DNA of 64,000 nucleotides from Oleiharenicola lentus (GCF_004118375.1 NZ_SDHX01000001.1:1305693-1369692); one strand, 5' to 3'; positions 34,601 to 44,233 are shown, counted from the stretch's first letter. A program made the numbers and translations. Notes: generated by a model from the sequence alone, not told the origin.

Positions 34601-35058
34601 ACGGTGACGCCGTGGGTGTCGCGGGAGGCGTTGAGCTTGGAGGCGCGCTTGAGGAGGAGGCTCTTGGCGACGTCGTGGGCGTTGTTGTCGACGAGGGTCT
34701 TTTCGATGAGCACGTAGAGGTCGTGGAGGGAGACGCGGAGGGGCCCGCGCTCGAGGGCTTTCTTGGTGAGGTTGGAGGCGACTTCGCGGGTCACGCCGGC
34801 GACGAAGCGCTGGTTCTTGTCGGAGAAGATGTCCTTCTCGCCCTTGGCGAGGAGGAGGTTGGCGAGGGAGCGGCCGACGGTGTCGGCGACCTCGCTGAGG
34901 TCGAAGCGTTCCTCGCCGTGCGGGCAAAGGACCTGGACCTCGGGGACGGAGACGTCCTCATCGCGGAGGATGTCGCGCCAGTTGTAATTCGGTTTCTGAT
35001 CCTGGGGGGTGACGGTGAGCTTCTTGAGGGCGAGGTCTTGGGTGACTTGGTTGCTCAT
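31648..35058 (-). CDS. nrdA: class I ribonucleoside-diphosphate reductase, alpha subunit
   Basis: The 1136-residue alpha subunit reduces ribonucleoside diphosphates to deoxyribonucleotides. An ATP-cone (allosteric) domain reads VRLIRRNNQVVPWNEAKIEIAIRKAF (about residues 125-215), preceded by a degenerate cone-like segment and followed by a third cone-like stretch. The catalytic core includes FSSTPTLFNAGTLHSQLSSCYL, NLCTEI and ACAVCNLGS-like VCNLGSV. The C-terminal redox pair is CEACQ (Cys1132, Cys1135) after a long Ala/Thr/Ser-rich linker. Large size with extra cones matches chlamydial class Ic alpha subunits. The start at ATG 35058 has a pyrimidine-rich leader without a Shine-Dalgarno. It is downstream of nrdB (118 bp). 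Confidence 0.95.
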   Translation of the reverse strand: MSNQVTQDLALKKLTVTPQDQKPNYNWRDILRDEDVSVPEVQVLCPHGEERFDLSEVADTVGRSLANLLLAKGEKDIFSDKNQRFVAGVTREVASNLTKKALERGPLRVSLHDLYVLIEKTLVDNNAHDVAKSLLLKRASKLNASRDTHGVTVRLIRRNNQVVPWNEAKIEIAIRKAFLSLQKDPAPATAIARAISERARQVKQAFLHIEEVQDMVQEELMKSGHYKVAEDYILYRAHRAAARIASGNADETFAPAAPAQQNTMVVVTKPDGSTFFWNGEDLKKRIEFASIGLDLCLSSDEIETELRRALFDNIALGDLNNTIVLNAKTLIEKDADFAKFAGRIQLTYIYEEVLGWDIVRDGIGALKRFHQQAFAKYIEHGVNIKRLSPRLKEYDLPKIAAALDPSADLEFDFLGIQTLYDRYLIIDKTGKRSRRIETPQFFWMRVAMGLFLDEKKKSREDWAIRLYDLYKSRRFCSSTPTLFNAGTLHSQLSSCYLYYVDDTIEGIFQRGIADNAYLSKWAGGLGGSWTSVRGTGAHIAGTNGESQGVIPFLKLHNDQLVAVNQGGKRKGSGCAYLESWHNDIFEFLELRRNTGDDRRRTHDMNTANWIPDLFMKRMEQRGHWTLFRANETADLHHLYGRKFEEAYLRYEKLAEEGKIQGHKIEALELWKKMLSMLFETGHPWITFKDPCNVRSPQDHVGVIHSSNLCTEITLNTSNDETAVCNLGSVILDSHLKPDGHLDLEKLRETIRVAIRALDNVIDINYYPTEAAKRSNLRHRPIGMGVMGLANALYLKGLAFASPEAVEFNDEFMEAIAFYAYEASSDLAAERGTYSTYKGSKWDRGLLPPDTVDLLEQERGLPIQVPRGGRMNWEPLRKKIAKQGMRNSNVLAIAPTATISNITNTSPCIEPTYKNLYVKSNLSGEFVVLNPFLVKDLKARGLWNQEMIDALKYFDGELKDIEAIPADLKARYLTAFDVEFKWVIDAAARRQKWIDQAQSVNLWLKTPDLKTLSHMYRSAWHGGLKTTYYLRTLGASNIEKATVTVKKEVRGIAGESKADTAARDTAAATALSNVERAATATAAPFAVASASATVAPGGSVSAPTASSPAPKKTYTAEEKRVCSIEAMKNGEECEACQ

Positions 35059-35176
35059 GGCAGGATGGGGAGGGTGCGGGGAAAAGGGACGGGAGAAGGA
35101 AGGAGGGAGAAGGGAGGAAGGAAGGACGGAAAGACGGAGGAGGCGGGGTGCGGAGACCCCGCCCGCCAACGGAGGC
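35059..35176 (-). promoter_or_regulatory. nrdB-nrdA spacer: polypyrimidine leader and hairpin
   Basis: On the transcribed minus strand, the nrdB stop is followed by a GC hairpin (arms 35156-35163 and 35142-35149, GGCGGGGT/ACCCCGCC) and then about 60 bases that are almost all pyrimidine up to the nrdA ATG. No U-tract of the usual sort follows the hairpin. It could attenuate, or set different levels of the two subunits, or simply provide an S1-type ribosome entry leader. Confidence 0.4.
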
Positions 35177-36262
<1,086 letters not shown>

Positions 36263-36822
36263 GGCAGTAGCCTAGGCGAGAAGCGAGTGAGAGACGGAAC
36301 TTGATGGGGAAAAGCGATGCGTGTCCCGTGGTCTAGCGACGCGCGAAAAGCCGTAGCGAGCAGAACTTGCTAAAACTTCCCGACACGTTGTCGACCACCA
36401 CAGGATGTGGATGCCCGGAACCTTGACCACAACTAATGGGAATCGCTTCCGGCACGGTCAAATAGAATTCCGAACGCTTCTGCAAATTTTCCGTCACTTT
36501 TTGTGTGGACAACCTGCACGCTGCGGCGCGTTTGCGAAAATCGCGTCCAAGCGGGCGGGGGGAAGGACGTTTTCACTCTGAAAAGGCGCAGGAACGTAAC
36601 GAAGCTGCGCCGCGGAAATTTTTTCTTGACCGGAAAATTTTGGAGCGGGGCGGAAATCCCCGAGGGAAATTCGCGGGCGCGAAATTTTTCAGGGGCACGC
36701 GGTGGGCGGGATTTTTTTGCGGAGGCAGCCGCGGGCGCAGGGCGGCGCCTGTGGGGGCGGGCGCGTTGCCCGTGGTCGGGCGACACCATCGTCCCCTGGC
36801 TTTTAGAGCAGTTTAAAAAGAA

Positions 36823-36902
36823 GTGTAGCCGCTTTGGAGCGCCGCGACAAAGTGGTCGTCCCCTGACCACGCTTTCGCCTCCGGCTCAAGCGCGGCTGGT
36901 AC
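36823..36902. repeat. 80-bp dispersed repeat, inverted copy of 55070-55149
   Basis: GTGTAGCCGCTTTGGAGC...CGCGGCTGGTAC. The reverse complement is found at 55070-55149 with about six differences in 80 bases. It contains the internal inverted pair GTGGTC/GACCAC. Confidence 0.8.
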
Positions 36903-36925
36903 GCCTTTTCTGAAAAGGCTCTAGC

Positions 36926-37075
36926 CGGTCATTGCGAGGAGCGTAGCGACGAAGCAATCCGGCTGGATCGCCACACCCCGCCCTGCGGGCACCCCTCTCG
37001 AGCGGGGATTTTCGCCATCATGGTTTGAGGTCCCCTCTGGAGAGGGGTGGCGCACCGCGCCGGGGTGTGGCGAAG
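36926..37075. repeat. dispersed repeats of the GAGGAGCG-type and CCCCTCT hairpin type
   Basis: GGTCATTGCGAGGAGCGTAGCGACGAAGCAATCCGGCTGGATCG (36927-36970) is a well-known dispersed word in many bacterial genomes. It is followed by ACCCCTCTCGAGCGGGGA (about 36990) and its partial inverse TCCCCTCTGGAGAGGGGT (about 37031), a second repeat family, then GCGCACCGCGCCGGGGTGTGGCG. Confidence 0.65.
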
Positions 37076-37402
37076 TCGGCCACCGTGCTTTTGCGACATT
37101 CGACCTGCGGTCATCAGCAGCCAGGCATGGATCCAGCGGCATAACCGCCAACGGATATTCTCGTGGGTCCTTCACGTCGTTCAGGATGACAGGTTGCGTG
37201 GATTTGAGGGGTTGGTGGACACGGCCGAGGGATTCCGTCGAGTGTGGCTCCTCTTTTGATTGAGTCGCACGGGTGCGCACGCGGCGTACCCCTGCGGGTG
37301 CGGCCCGCCGGGACGCGGGCCCTCCGAAAATCAGAGGGAGATTTCATCGTCCAGCGCGGTCGAGACGGAGTCCTCGAAGTGCGCCCCGAAGCCATGCCCA
37401 AA

Positions 37403-37432
37403 GAAAAAGGCGCCCCGTTTTCACGGGGCGCC
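37403..37432 (-). terminator. intrinsic terminator after the TonB receptor gene
   Basis: On the minus strand GGCGCCCCG and CGGGGCGCC form a 9-bp stem with loop TGAAAA, followed by TTTTTC. It lies 34 bp past the stop of the receptor gene. Confidence 0.9.
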
Positions 37433-37465
37433 TTGAGGCAAATGAAGCGGTGGTCAGCGGATTCC

Positions 37466-40400
37466 TCAGAAGAGGATCTTCGCGCCGAGCTGGATGCGCC
37501 AGCGGGACATGCCGTTGTCGATGGCGAAGCCGGCGGGCGTGGTCGCAAAGCGCGGGGCGATGCGGCCCGACGAGGTGTAGCTCGTGGCCGAGGTCAGCGT
37601 GCGGGTGCGGAACACGCCGTTCGAGAGGTTCGGCGCCAGCTCGGTGTAACCGAAGGTGTCCTTGCTGATGAAGGAGCCGAAGTTCACGAAGTCGAAGAAC
37701 AGCTGCATCTTCGCGAAGCCGGCGACCGGGATGTCCTGCACGAGCTTGAGGTCGAGGCGGTTGACCCACGGCTCGCGGTGCGAGTTCTTGGGGGCAATGC
37801 CACCGGCCCACTGGCTGAGGCCCTCGGCGTCAATGAAGGCGAAGAACGCATCGCGCTCGGCCTGGGGCATGGCGGCGAAGTCGAAGCGGGGATCGTTGAC
37901 GTCGGTGGGGATGGCCACGCGGTCGTTGAAGCTCGTGCCGTCACCGTTGAGGTCGCCGTTGAAGACCCAGCTGTAGGGGTTGCCCGAGCGGCCTTCATAG
38001 TAGAGCGAGGCGGTGGTGCGGAAGTTCTTCACGAACTCGAACTGGCGGGTGAGCGACAGCTGGATGCGGTCGCGGATCTCGAAGTCCGAACGGCCATTCT
38101 CGACCTTGTTCTGGTTGAACACGGCATTGCGGAACCACTGGCCGCCGGCGGTCGTCTGGCCGATGGACTGGGCCTCGGTCGAGCTGCCGCGGGTGTAGGC
38201 GAGGTCGAAGCCCCACTTGTTCTTCACCGGGCGGGACCACTGGATGGAGAAGTAGGTGGAATCGCCAACGTCGGTGTTACGCACGCGGATCATCGCCGTG
38301 TAGCCGGAGTATTTGCGGTTGGCGAGGTTCGAGGGAGCGCCGGCAAAACGCTGACGGCCGTCCGCGCCGATGGTGGTCTCGCGCAGATTCTCGTTGGTCA
38401 CGAACAGGGCCTGGTCCACGCGGCTGTGGACAATCTCAGCGGTGAGCATGGAGTCGAGGAACGCCATCTTGTGGTCGAAGGCGAGGTTGGCGCGCCAGGA
38501 CTGGGGCAGCTCGGTGCCGTCATCCACCCAGTTCACCTCGCGGGCGATGGCGGGGTTGTCGGTGTAGGTGCCGATCGGCTTGGCGGGATCGAAGTGGTCC
38601 CGCAGATAGGACACCAGGCTCGTGGGCAGCTGGCCCTGGGCGGAATCGAGCGTGCCGCTGCCGACGCCGGTCTGGCCGTAGGAGTTCGAGAAGATCACCC
38701 ACGGGGCGCGGCCGAAGAAGTGGCCGACGCCGCCGCGGACCTGCGTCTTGCGGTCGTCATCGATCGAGAGGTTGAAGCCGACGCGGGGCGAGATGCTGCT
38801 CGTGCCATCCGGGGTGCCGTCGTTGCGGAAGCCCGTGGCGGAGAAGAAGGTCGGGTTGAAGGTCGGCGTGCTGCTGTCCACGAACTCATAGCGCAGACCG
38901 CCGGTGACGGTGAGGCGGGAGTTCACGTCCCAGCGGGCCTGGCCGAAGACGCCGGTGGTGGCCAGGTCGGACAGGTCGGCCACGTTGCGGACGTTCGGGT
39001 CATACACGTTGCGGGTGATGCGCGCGACGTCGCCGGTCAGGAAGTTGGCCAGTGACGAGAAGTGCACGATACCAAACGAGCCTTGGCGGAACAGATTGTA
39101 GAAGTCGGTCTGCTCGCGCTCGAAGCCGCCGGTGAAGACGAAGTCGCCCCAGAAGTAGTCGCCGGTGGCCCCCATCTGGGTGCTGTCCACGCCGATCTCG
39201 TTGCCGTGGCGGAACTGCTCGGTGCCGGCGACATAGGTGCCGGTGGCGGCCGTGTTGGTGTTCAGGTTGGTGCCGCTGATGCCGTTGATCTGGATGATCG
39301 GGGCGACGGTTTGAAGCGGGGTCAGCTGATCCTGGGTGGTCGAGGAATAGCGGATCTCCGTCTTGAAGTTCGGCGTCCACTGGCTGTTGATCTGACCGGC
39401 GATGGTCTTCTCCTCGCGGGTCTGGGAGTAGAAGTGGCCCTCGGGGGTGTGCACGAGGTTGCCGGTGCCGGCGCTGTTCAGGTTGATCGAGTTGTTGGCG
39501 AAGTTGCCGAACTGCGGCACCACACCCTCGGTGGTCGTGTAGCGCAGGGTGGCGCGGTGGTCGGAGTTGATCTGCCAGTCGAGCTTGGCGGTGATCTTCT
39601 CGTCCTCGGAGGTGTTGGCGGTCTGGCCGGTGACGGCGGAACCCCAGTCAATGGACTTGCCGGAGGCCGTGGCGATGGCGTTCAGGCGGTCGAGGAGCTG
39701 CTGCTCGTTGGCGGGGGCGAAGAGCGCGTCGCGGCCGGCGATGGTGCTCTCGAACTTCTCATAGTTCACGAAGAAGAACAGCTTGTCCTTGATGATCGGG
39801 CCGCCGAGGGTGGCGCCGATGGTCTCGCGGTCGAGGCGGGGGAGGAACTTGGCGCCGGTGAGCGTCTCTTCACGGGGGTTGTTGCCCTGGAGATCGAGGC
39901 TGCCGAGCGAGTCGCTGCGGTAGTAGTAATAGACGGAGCCCTTGAACTTGTTGGTGCCGGACTTGGTCACGGCGTTGATCGAGGCGCCGGTGAAGCCGGC
40001 CTGGCGGACGTCATAGGGGGACACGGCGACGGCCAGCTGCTCGAGGGTGTCGAGGGAGAGCGGGTTGAAGAACGAGGCGAGGCCGGTCGCGTTCAGGCCG
40101 AACATGTCGTTGATGCGCGAACCGTCGATCTGGATGGAGTTGTAGCGGTTGTTCTGGCCGACGGCGGTGATCTGGGATTCTTCGCGGTCGCCGAAGGTGT
40201 CGCGGAGGGTGACGAGCGGCGAGGCGCTGATCATGTCGGCGAGGGAGCGCTCCGAGGTCGGCTTGCTGCCGAGCTTGTCGCTGCCGATGATCGTGCCGGA
40301 GCCGGTGGCCGAGGCGTCGAGGTCGGTCTGGTCGCCGCCGACGACGAGTTTCTCGAGCTGGAGGACATCGGACTTCAGGGTGAGGTTCACCTCGATGTCG

Positions 40401-40717
40401 GTGCCGAGCGCGGCGGTGATCTCCTCCACCTTGCCGTCAGCGTAGCCGGTGGAGCTGGCGGTGAGGGTGTAGGGACCGCCGACGGGCAGGCCGCGGAAGT
40501 TGAAGCGACCGGCGGCATTGGTCACGGCGGTGAACGTGGCGTTCGTCGGTGTGTAGACGGCGGTCACGGAGGCGCCGGCCACCGGATTGCCATCAGAACC
40601 GCGGATGGTTCCAGTCAGGCCCGAGGAAACAAGCTGGGCCAGAGCGCTGGGAGAAAGTGTCAGGGCAAGGCCCGTGATCACGGCGAGAACTAACGATTTT
40701 AGGAACGATTTTTGCAT
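37466..40717 (-). CDS. Oar-like TonB-dependent outer-membrane receptor with carboxypeptidase-regulatory-like domain
   Basis: The 1083-residue protein starts with a signal peptide (MQKSFLKSLVLAVITGLALTLSPSALAQ). A carboxypeptidase-D regulatory-like (CnaB-type) domain follows at about residues 35-115 (LTGTIRGSDGNPVAGASVTAV...NFRGLPVGGPYTLTASSTGYA). The plug domain (SERSLADMISASPLVTLRD, QIDGSRINDMFG, GFTGASINAVTKSGTNKFKG) and a large beta-barrel ending in FALGxK-like QLGAKILF come next. Oar-like receptors take up large oligomers such as proteins or glycans. No typical TonB box was identified. Neighbouring ExbD is 33 kb away; no SusD-like partner is present. Confidence 0.92.
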   Translation of the reverse strand: MQKSFLKSLVLAVITGLALTLSPSALAQLVSSGLTGTIRGSDGNPVAGASVTAVYTPTNATFTAVTNAAGRFNFRGLPVGGPYTLTASSTGYADGKVEEITAALGTDIEVNLTLKSDVLQLEKLVVGGDQTDLDASATGSGTIIGSDKLGSKPTSERSLADMISASPLVTLRDTFGDREESQITAVGQNNRYNSIQIDGSRINDMFGLNATGLASFFNPLSLDTLEQLAVAVSPYDVRQAGFTGASINAVTKSGTNKFKGSVYYYYRSDSLGSLDLQGNNPREETLTGAKFLPRLDRETIGATLGGPIIKDKLFFFVNYEKFESTIAGRDALFAPANEQQLLDRLNAIATASGKSIDWGSAVTGQTANTSEDEKITAKLDWQINSDHRATLRYTTTEGVVPQFGNFANNSINLNSAGTGNLVHTPEGHFYSQTREEKTIAGQINSQWTPNFKTEIRYSSTTQDQLTPLQTVAPIIQINGISGTNLNTNTAATGTYVAGTEQFRHGNEIGVDSTQMGATGDYFWGDFVFTGGFEREQTDFYNLFRQGSFGIVHFSSLANFLTGDVARITRNVYDPNVRNVADLSDLATTGVFGQARWDVNSRLTVTGGLRYEFVDSSTPTFNPTFFSATGFRNDGTPDGTSSISPRVGFNLSIDDDRKTQVRGGVGHFFGRAPWVIFSNSYGQTGVGSGTLDSAQGQLPTSLVSYLRDHFDPAKPIGTYTDNPAIAREVNWVDDGTELPQSWRANLAFDHKMAFLDSMLTAEIVHSRVDQALFVTNENLRETTIGADGRQRFAGAPSNLANRKYSGYTAMIRVRNTDVGDSTYFSIQWSRPVKNKWGFDLAYTRGSSTEAQSIGQTTAGGQWFRNAVFNQNKVENGRSDFEIRDRIQLSLTRQFEFVKNFRTTASLYYEGRSGNPYSWVFNGDLNGDGTSFNDRVAIPTDVNDPRFDFAAMPQAERDAFFAFIDAEGLSQWAGGIAPKNSHREPWVNRLDLKLVQDIPVAGFAKMQLFFDFVNFGSFISKDTFGYTELAPNLSNGVFRTRTLTSATSYTSSGRIAPRFATTPAGFAIDNGMSRWRIQLGAKILF

Positions 40718-40984
40718 GGTGTGATGCAGTTGTTTGCTAACTTTGTCAGGTAGGTGACCCGAACAATTGAACGTGCGCAGCGAACGCCTCGACCGTGTCA
40801 TAGTCAAGCTCCCAACCCCTACAAATTACGGACAAGGGCGGGTTGTTGCGTGGATGTAACGCAGTTCAGGCGACCACGCTGAGCATACCTTTTGCCAAGC
40901 ATGTGCAGTCTTCCGGTCGGACCCGGGGAATCGGCTGGAGAAAACAGTTTTCTTCGCGGGCATTCCTGCTTCCTATCCGGGGGC

Positions 40985-42943
40985 GTGACCCAGACACCCC
41001 CGCCCAAGCCTGCTGACCGCCGTGGAGTCTGGCTGGGCGCAGCGGGGCTGCTCCTCCTGCTGGGGTTGGCCTATCATAACAGCTTCAGGGGCCCCTTCGT
41101 GTTCGATGATCTGCCGGCGATCGTGCACAACGAGAGCATCCGTGCGCTCTGGCCGCTCACCCGGGTGCTGGCGCCGGAGCTGGGCGATGGCGGCGTGACC
41201 GTCAGCGGGCGTCCCTTGGTGAACCTGAGTCTGGCGCTGAATTATGCCCTCGGAGGGGAATCCGTCACCGGTTACCACGCGGTCAATTTACTGATTCACG
41301 CCGCCGCCGCCCTGGTGTTGTTTGGCGTGGTCCGGCGTAGCCTGTTGTTGCCGGCCCTGGCGCCGCGGTGGAGTTCGGTGGCCTTGCCGGCGGGACTGAG
41401 TGTCGCGGCGCTGTGGGCCTTGCACCCGCTGCAGACCGCTGCGGTCACCTACATTGTCCAGCGGGCCGAGGCGCTGATGGGGCTGTGTTTCCTGGTCGCC
41501 CTGTATGCTTTCATTCGGGCGACGGAGAAACCTGAAACGGGAAACCTGAAACCTGAGGAGGGAAGGCTGGCCTGGCTGACGCTGTCGGTGGCGGCCTGTC
41601 TTGCCGGCATGGCCTGCAAGGAGGTCATGGTGATGGCGCCGCTGATGATTTTTTTGTATGACCGGACCTTGGTGGCCGGCACGTTTCGCCGGGCCTGGCA
41701 GGTGCGCTGGAAATGTTACCTCCCGCTCGCCGCCACCTGGTTGCTGCTCGCCTGGCTCGTGGCCGGCACCGGCGGACGCGGCCGCACGGCGGGCTTTGGG
41801 GTGGAGGTGTCGCCGTGGACCTATGCGCTCACGCAGGGCGAGGCCATTATTCATTACCTGCGGCTGACGCTCTGGCCGCAACCGCTGGTCTTTGACTACG
41901 GCACGGCCACGGTGGCCGGCTTCGGGGCGGTCTGGTGGCAGGTCGCCGTCATCGTGTTTTTGCTGGTGGCCGTCGCTTATGCACTGGTGCGGCGTCCGGT
42001 GATTGGCCTCGTTGGGGCCTGGTTTTTCGGGCTGCTGGCCCCAAGCTCCAGTTTCGTGCCCGTGGCCACCCAGACGATGGCCGAGCACCGCATGTATCTG
42101 GCGTTGCTCGCGCCGGTCATGCTCATCGTGATCGGGCTCCATCGGCTGCTCGGGTCGCGGGCGGGCATCGCGGCGGCAGGGCTGGCCGTGATCTGGGCGG
42201 GGGTGACGTATGCGCGCAATTTTGACTACGCGACGGCGCAGGGCCTGTGGGCCGATACGCTCGCGAAACGCCCCGCCAATGTCCGCGCCCATCACAACCT
42301 CGGCCTCGCCGAGCTGGCCGCCGGGCGCTTGCCCGAGGCGGAGCAACATTTGCGGCGGGCCGTGGCACTCGATCCGGCGGCGCCGGAGCCGCACTACAAC
42401 CTCGGCGTCGTGCTGGCCCGCGCGGGGCGACCGCGGGAGGGGATGGCCGCCTACCGCGAAGTGCTCCGCTTGGAACCGGCCCATGGCGCCTCGCGGCGCA
42501 ACTTGGGGGATTTGCTGATGGAATCCGGCCGCCCGGCCGAAGCCCTCGCCGAGTTTGAAGCCGCGATTCGGGCGCAGCCCGGGGTGGGCGAGTTTCATTT
42601 CAGCGCGGGCAACGCTGCCGCGGCGCTCGGGCGGTTTGAGGCGGCTGCGGCTTATTACCGCGAAGCGGTGCGCCTGCGGCCGGACTACGCGGAGGCCCAC
42701 AACAACCTCGGCAACAGCCTGCTCGAGCTCGACCGATTACCCGAGGCTTTGGAGGAGTTCGAGACGGCGCTACGCCACCAGCCGGATTATTTCGAGCCGC
42801 GGCGCACGCTGGCCTTGCTGCTGTTGCTGCATCTCAACCGCCCGGCCGAGGCGCGGACGCATCTGGAGATCCTGGCCCGCGCCCGCCCCGGGGATCGCGA
42901 AATTGCCGACGCGCTGGCGCGTGCCCGGCAGCTGACGCGTTGA
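40985..42943 (+). CDS. TMTC-like multi-spanning membrane protein with TPR repeats
   Basis: The 652-residue protein (from GTG 40985) has about ten hydrophobic segments in residues 15-420, including DLPAIVHN-like acidic loop motif FVFDDLPAIVHNESIR (like the DUF1736/TMTC luminal Asp pair) and LVNLSLALNYALGG. Five to six tetratricopeptide repeats follow (VRAHHNLGLAELAAGRLPEAEQHLRRAVALDP, then EPHYNLGVVLARAG, YAEAHNNLGNSLLELDRLPEALEEF). Bacterial homologues are predicted glycosyltransferase-C (O-mannosyl-type) proteins; the acceptor is unknown. An ATG at 40892 opens the same frame but adds a poorly supported N-terminus. Confidence 0.8.
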   Translation: MTQTPPPKPADRRGVWLGAAGLLLLLGLAYHNSFRGPFVFDDLPAIVHNESIRALWPLTRVLAPELGDGGVTVSGRPLVNLSLALNYALGGESVTGYHAVNLLIHAAAALVLFGVVRRSLLLPALAPRWSSVALPAGLSVAALWALHPLQTAAVTYIVQRAEALMGLCFLVALYAFIRATEKPETGNLKPEEGRLAWLTLSVAACLAGMACKEVMVMAPLMIFLYDRTLVAGTFRRAWQVRWKCYLPLAATWLLLAWLVAGTGGRGRTAGFGVEVSPWTYALTQGEAIIHYLRLTLWPQPLVFDYGTATVAGFGAVWWQVAVIVFLLVAVAYALVRRPVIGLVGAWFFGLLAPSSSFVPVATQTMAEHRMYLALLAPVMLIVIGLHRLLGSRAGIAAAGLAVIWAGVTYARNFDYATAQGLWADTLAKRPANVRAHHNLGLAELAAGRLPEAEQHLRRAVALDPAAPEPHYNLGVVLARAGRPREGMAAYREVLRLEPAHGASRRNLGDLLMESGRPAEALAEFEAAIRAQPGVGEFHFSAGNAAAALGRFEAAAAYYREAVRLRPDYAEAHNNLGNSLLELDRLPEALEEFETALRHQPDYFEPRRTLALLLLLHLNRPAEARTHLEILARARPGDREIADALARARQLTR

Positions 42944-42999
42944 TCGGACCGCGGCCTTTGCACTCGTGCCGGTGGCGGGGCTGTGCCTTTCTGAGCACC

Positions 43000-43653
43000 A
43001 TGAGCACTGCCCCCAGCTATCCGCGAGCCGAAGAGTTGGCCAACCGCCTCACGCACGGGGTGGGGGCGCTGCTCGGCGTGGCGGGATTGGTGCTGATGGT
43101 CGTGGCCTCCGCCCGGCATGGCGACGCCTGGCATGTGGTCAGCACCGCGATCTTCGGCACGACGCTCGTGCTGCTCTACACGGCGTCCACCGCCTATCAC
43201 AGCGTTGAAAGCGAGAAACGGCGGCTCCTGCTCCGCAAGTTCGACCACGCGGCGATTTTCCTGCTCATCGCCGGCACCTACACGCCGTTCGTGCTCGTGA
43301 CGCTGCGCGGGGTGTGGGGCTGGAGTCTGTTCGGCGTCGTCTGGGGGCTGGCGGTCGTCGGCGTGACGCTGAAGTTCTGGTTTGCCGGACGCTTCCGGGT
43401 GGTCTCGACGCTCATCTACCTCGCCATGGGTTGGCTCGTGATGATTGCGATCAAACCGTTGATGGCGGCGCTGTCGGCCGACGGCATGAAACTCCTCGTG
43501 GCCGGCGGGCTCTGCTACACGGGCGGGGCGGTGTTCTACCTTTGGAAGCGGCTGCCCTATCACCACGCGATCTGGCACCTGTTCGTGCTGGGCGGCAGCA
43601 TCTGCCACTGGGCCGCGGTGTATTTTCACGTCGTGCCCTCGGGGCCGCAATAA
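43000..43653 (+). CDS. hemolysin III family membrane protein (YqfA/PAQR-like)
   Basis: The 217-residue protein has seven predicted helices. It shows the HlyIII/PAQR signature residues: ELANRLTHGVGALLG at the N-terminus, STAYHSVES and the helix with KFDHAAIFLLIAGTYTPF (His and Asp positions of the zinc site), and the C-terminal YHHAIWHLFVLGGSICHWAAVYFHV with three histidines. In eukaryotes these zinc membrane proteins include adiponectin receptors with ceramidase activity. The bacterial role is poorly known. ATG 43000 follows the previous gene by 56 bp. Confidence 0.92.
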   Translation: MSTAPSYPRAEELANRLTHGVGALLGVAGLVLMVVASARHGDAWHVVSTAIFGTTLVLLYTASTAYHSVESEKRRLLLRKFDHAAIFLLIAGTYTPFVLVTLRGVWGWSLFGVVWGLAVVGVTLKFWFAGRFRVVSTLIYLAMGWLVMIAIKPLMAALSADGMKLLVAGGLCYTGGAVFYLWKRLPYHHAIWHLFVLGGSICHWAAVYFHVVPSGPQ

Positions 43654-43789
43654 GGGTGGAGCCTGCGCTCCGCGCCGGCTGGATCGGAAAGCCCGCCCGG
43701 AGCGCGGGCGCCACCTGGCGCCACGGTCGGTCGTTGCTTTTGGGCGCGGGGCGGGTAGCCTGCCTTTACCCCGGAAGGCGCGTCACCCC

Positions 43790-44233
43790 ATGTCCGATCC
43801 GACCGACAATTTCATCCGCCGTTTGCCCGTCATGGCCGGGCTGGATGACGAGGCGGTGCAGTTTCTCCAGGGACTTGCCTCCGAGGAAACCCATGCGGCC
43901 GGCAGCGTGATCGTGCGCGAGGGCGCGCCGGGTGACCGCATGTATTTCGTGCGCTCGGGCCGGGTGCGGGTCATGAAGGCGCCGGCGGTGCAGCTGGCCG
44001 AGTTCGGCCCCGGGGATTTTTTTGGGGAGATGAGTTTGGTGGAGAGCGTGGCGCGTTCCGCGAGCGTGATCGCGCTGGAACCGACGCGGGTCTGCACGCT
44101 GCGGGGCGTGGACTTCTACAAGCTCTACCGGCAGCGACCCGAGCAATACGGCATCGTGATGCTCAACATCGCGCGGGACCTCGCGCGCCGGCTGCGGCAC
44201 ATCGACGACGATTTCTGCCACGTGAAGCATTAG
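43790..44233 (+). CDS. stand-alone cyclic-nucleotide-binding domain protein
   Basis: The 147-residue protein is one cyclic-nucleotide-binding domain. It shows the beta-roll REGAPGDRMYFVRSGRVRVM and the phosphate-binding cassette FGEMSLVESVARSASVIA, with Arg and Ser in the expected places, then a C-terminal helix rich in Arg/His (LNIARDLARRLRHIDDDFCHVKH). There is no helix-turn-helix as in Crp, no kinase and no channel. It may modulate another protein by binding cAMP, cGMP or another nucleotide. It has no obvious partner next to it. Confidence 0.88.
   Translation: MSDPTDNFIRRLPVMAGLDDEAVQFLQGLASEETHAAGSVIVREGAPGDRMYFVRSGRVRVMKAPAVQLAEFGPGDFFGEMSLVESVARSASVIALEPTRVCTLRGVDFYKLYRQRPEQYGIVMLNIARDLARRLRHIDDDFCHVKH

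Larger units (their letters stand above)
36263..37402. other. 1.1-kb repeat-rich non-coding region upstream of nrdB
   Basis: This stretch has no supported gene. The first 250 bp precede nrdB and must contain its promoter, but I could not confirm an NrdR box. A GC-rich segment (36505-36780) follows with unusual A/T runs (GGAAATTTTTTC, GAAATTTTTCAGG). From 36823 onward it is a mosaic of dispersed repeats (36823-36902, 36926-37075), then fragments with the GTCGTTCAGGATGACA word at 37176. It ends at the terminator of the TonB receptor gene. Confidence 0.55.

Noticed and set aside
36340-36440. NrdR operator upstream of nrdB
   Set aside because: The ACCACAGGATGTGG word is palindromic but does not align with the known NrdR consensus at the key positions.
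36503-36913. 136-codon frame upstream of nrdB on the plus strand
   Set aside because: It runs into a dispersed repeat (36823-36902), has no conserved features and lacks a start context.
39062-40693. 543-codon frame opposite the TonB receptor
   Set aside because: Val/Gly/Glu/Leu-rich pseudo-sequence with no domain; antisense shadow of the receptor.
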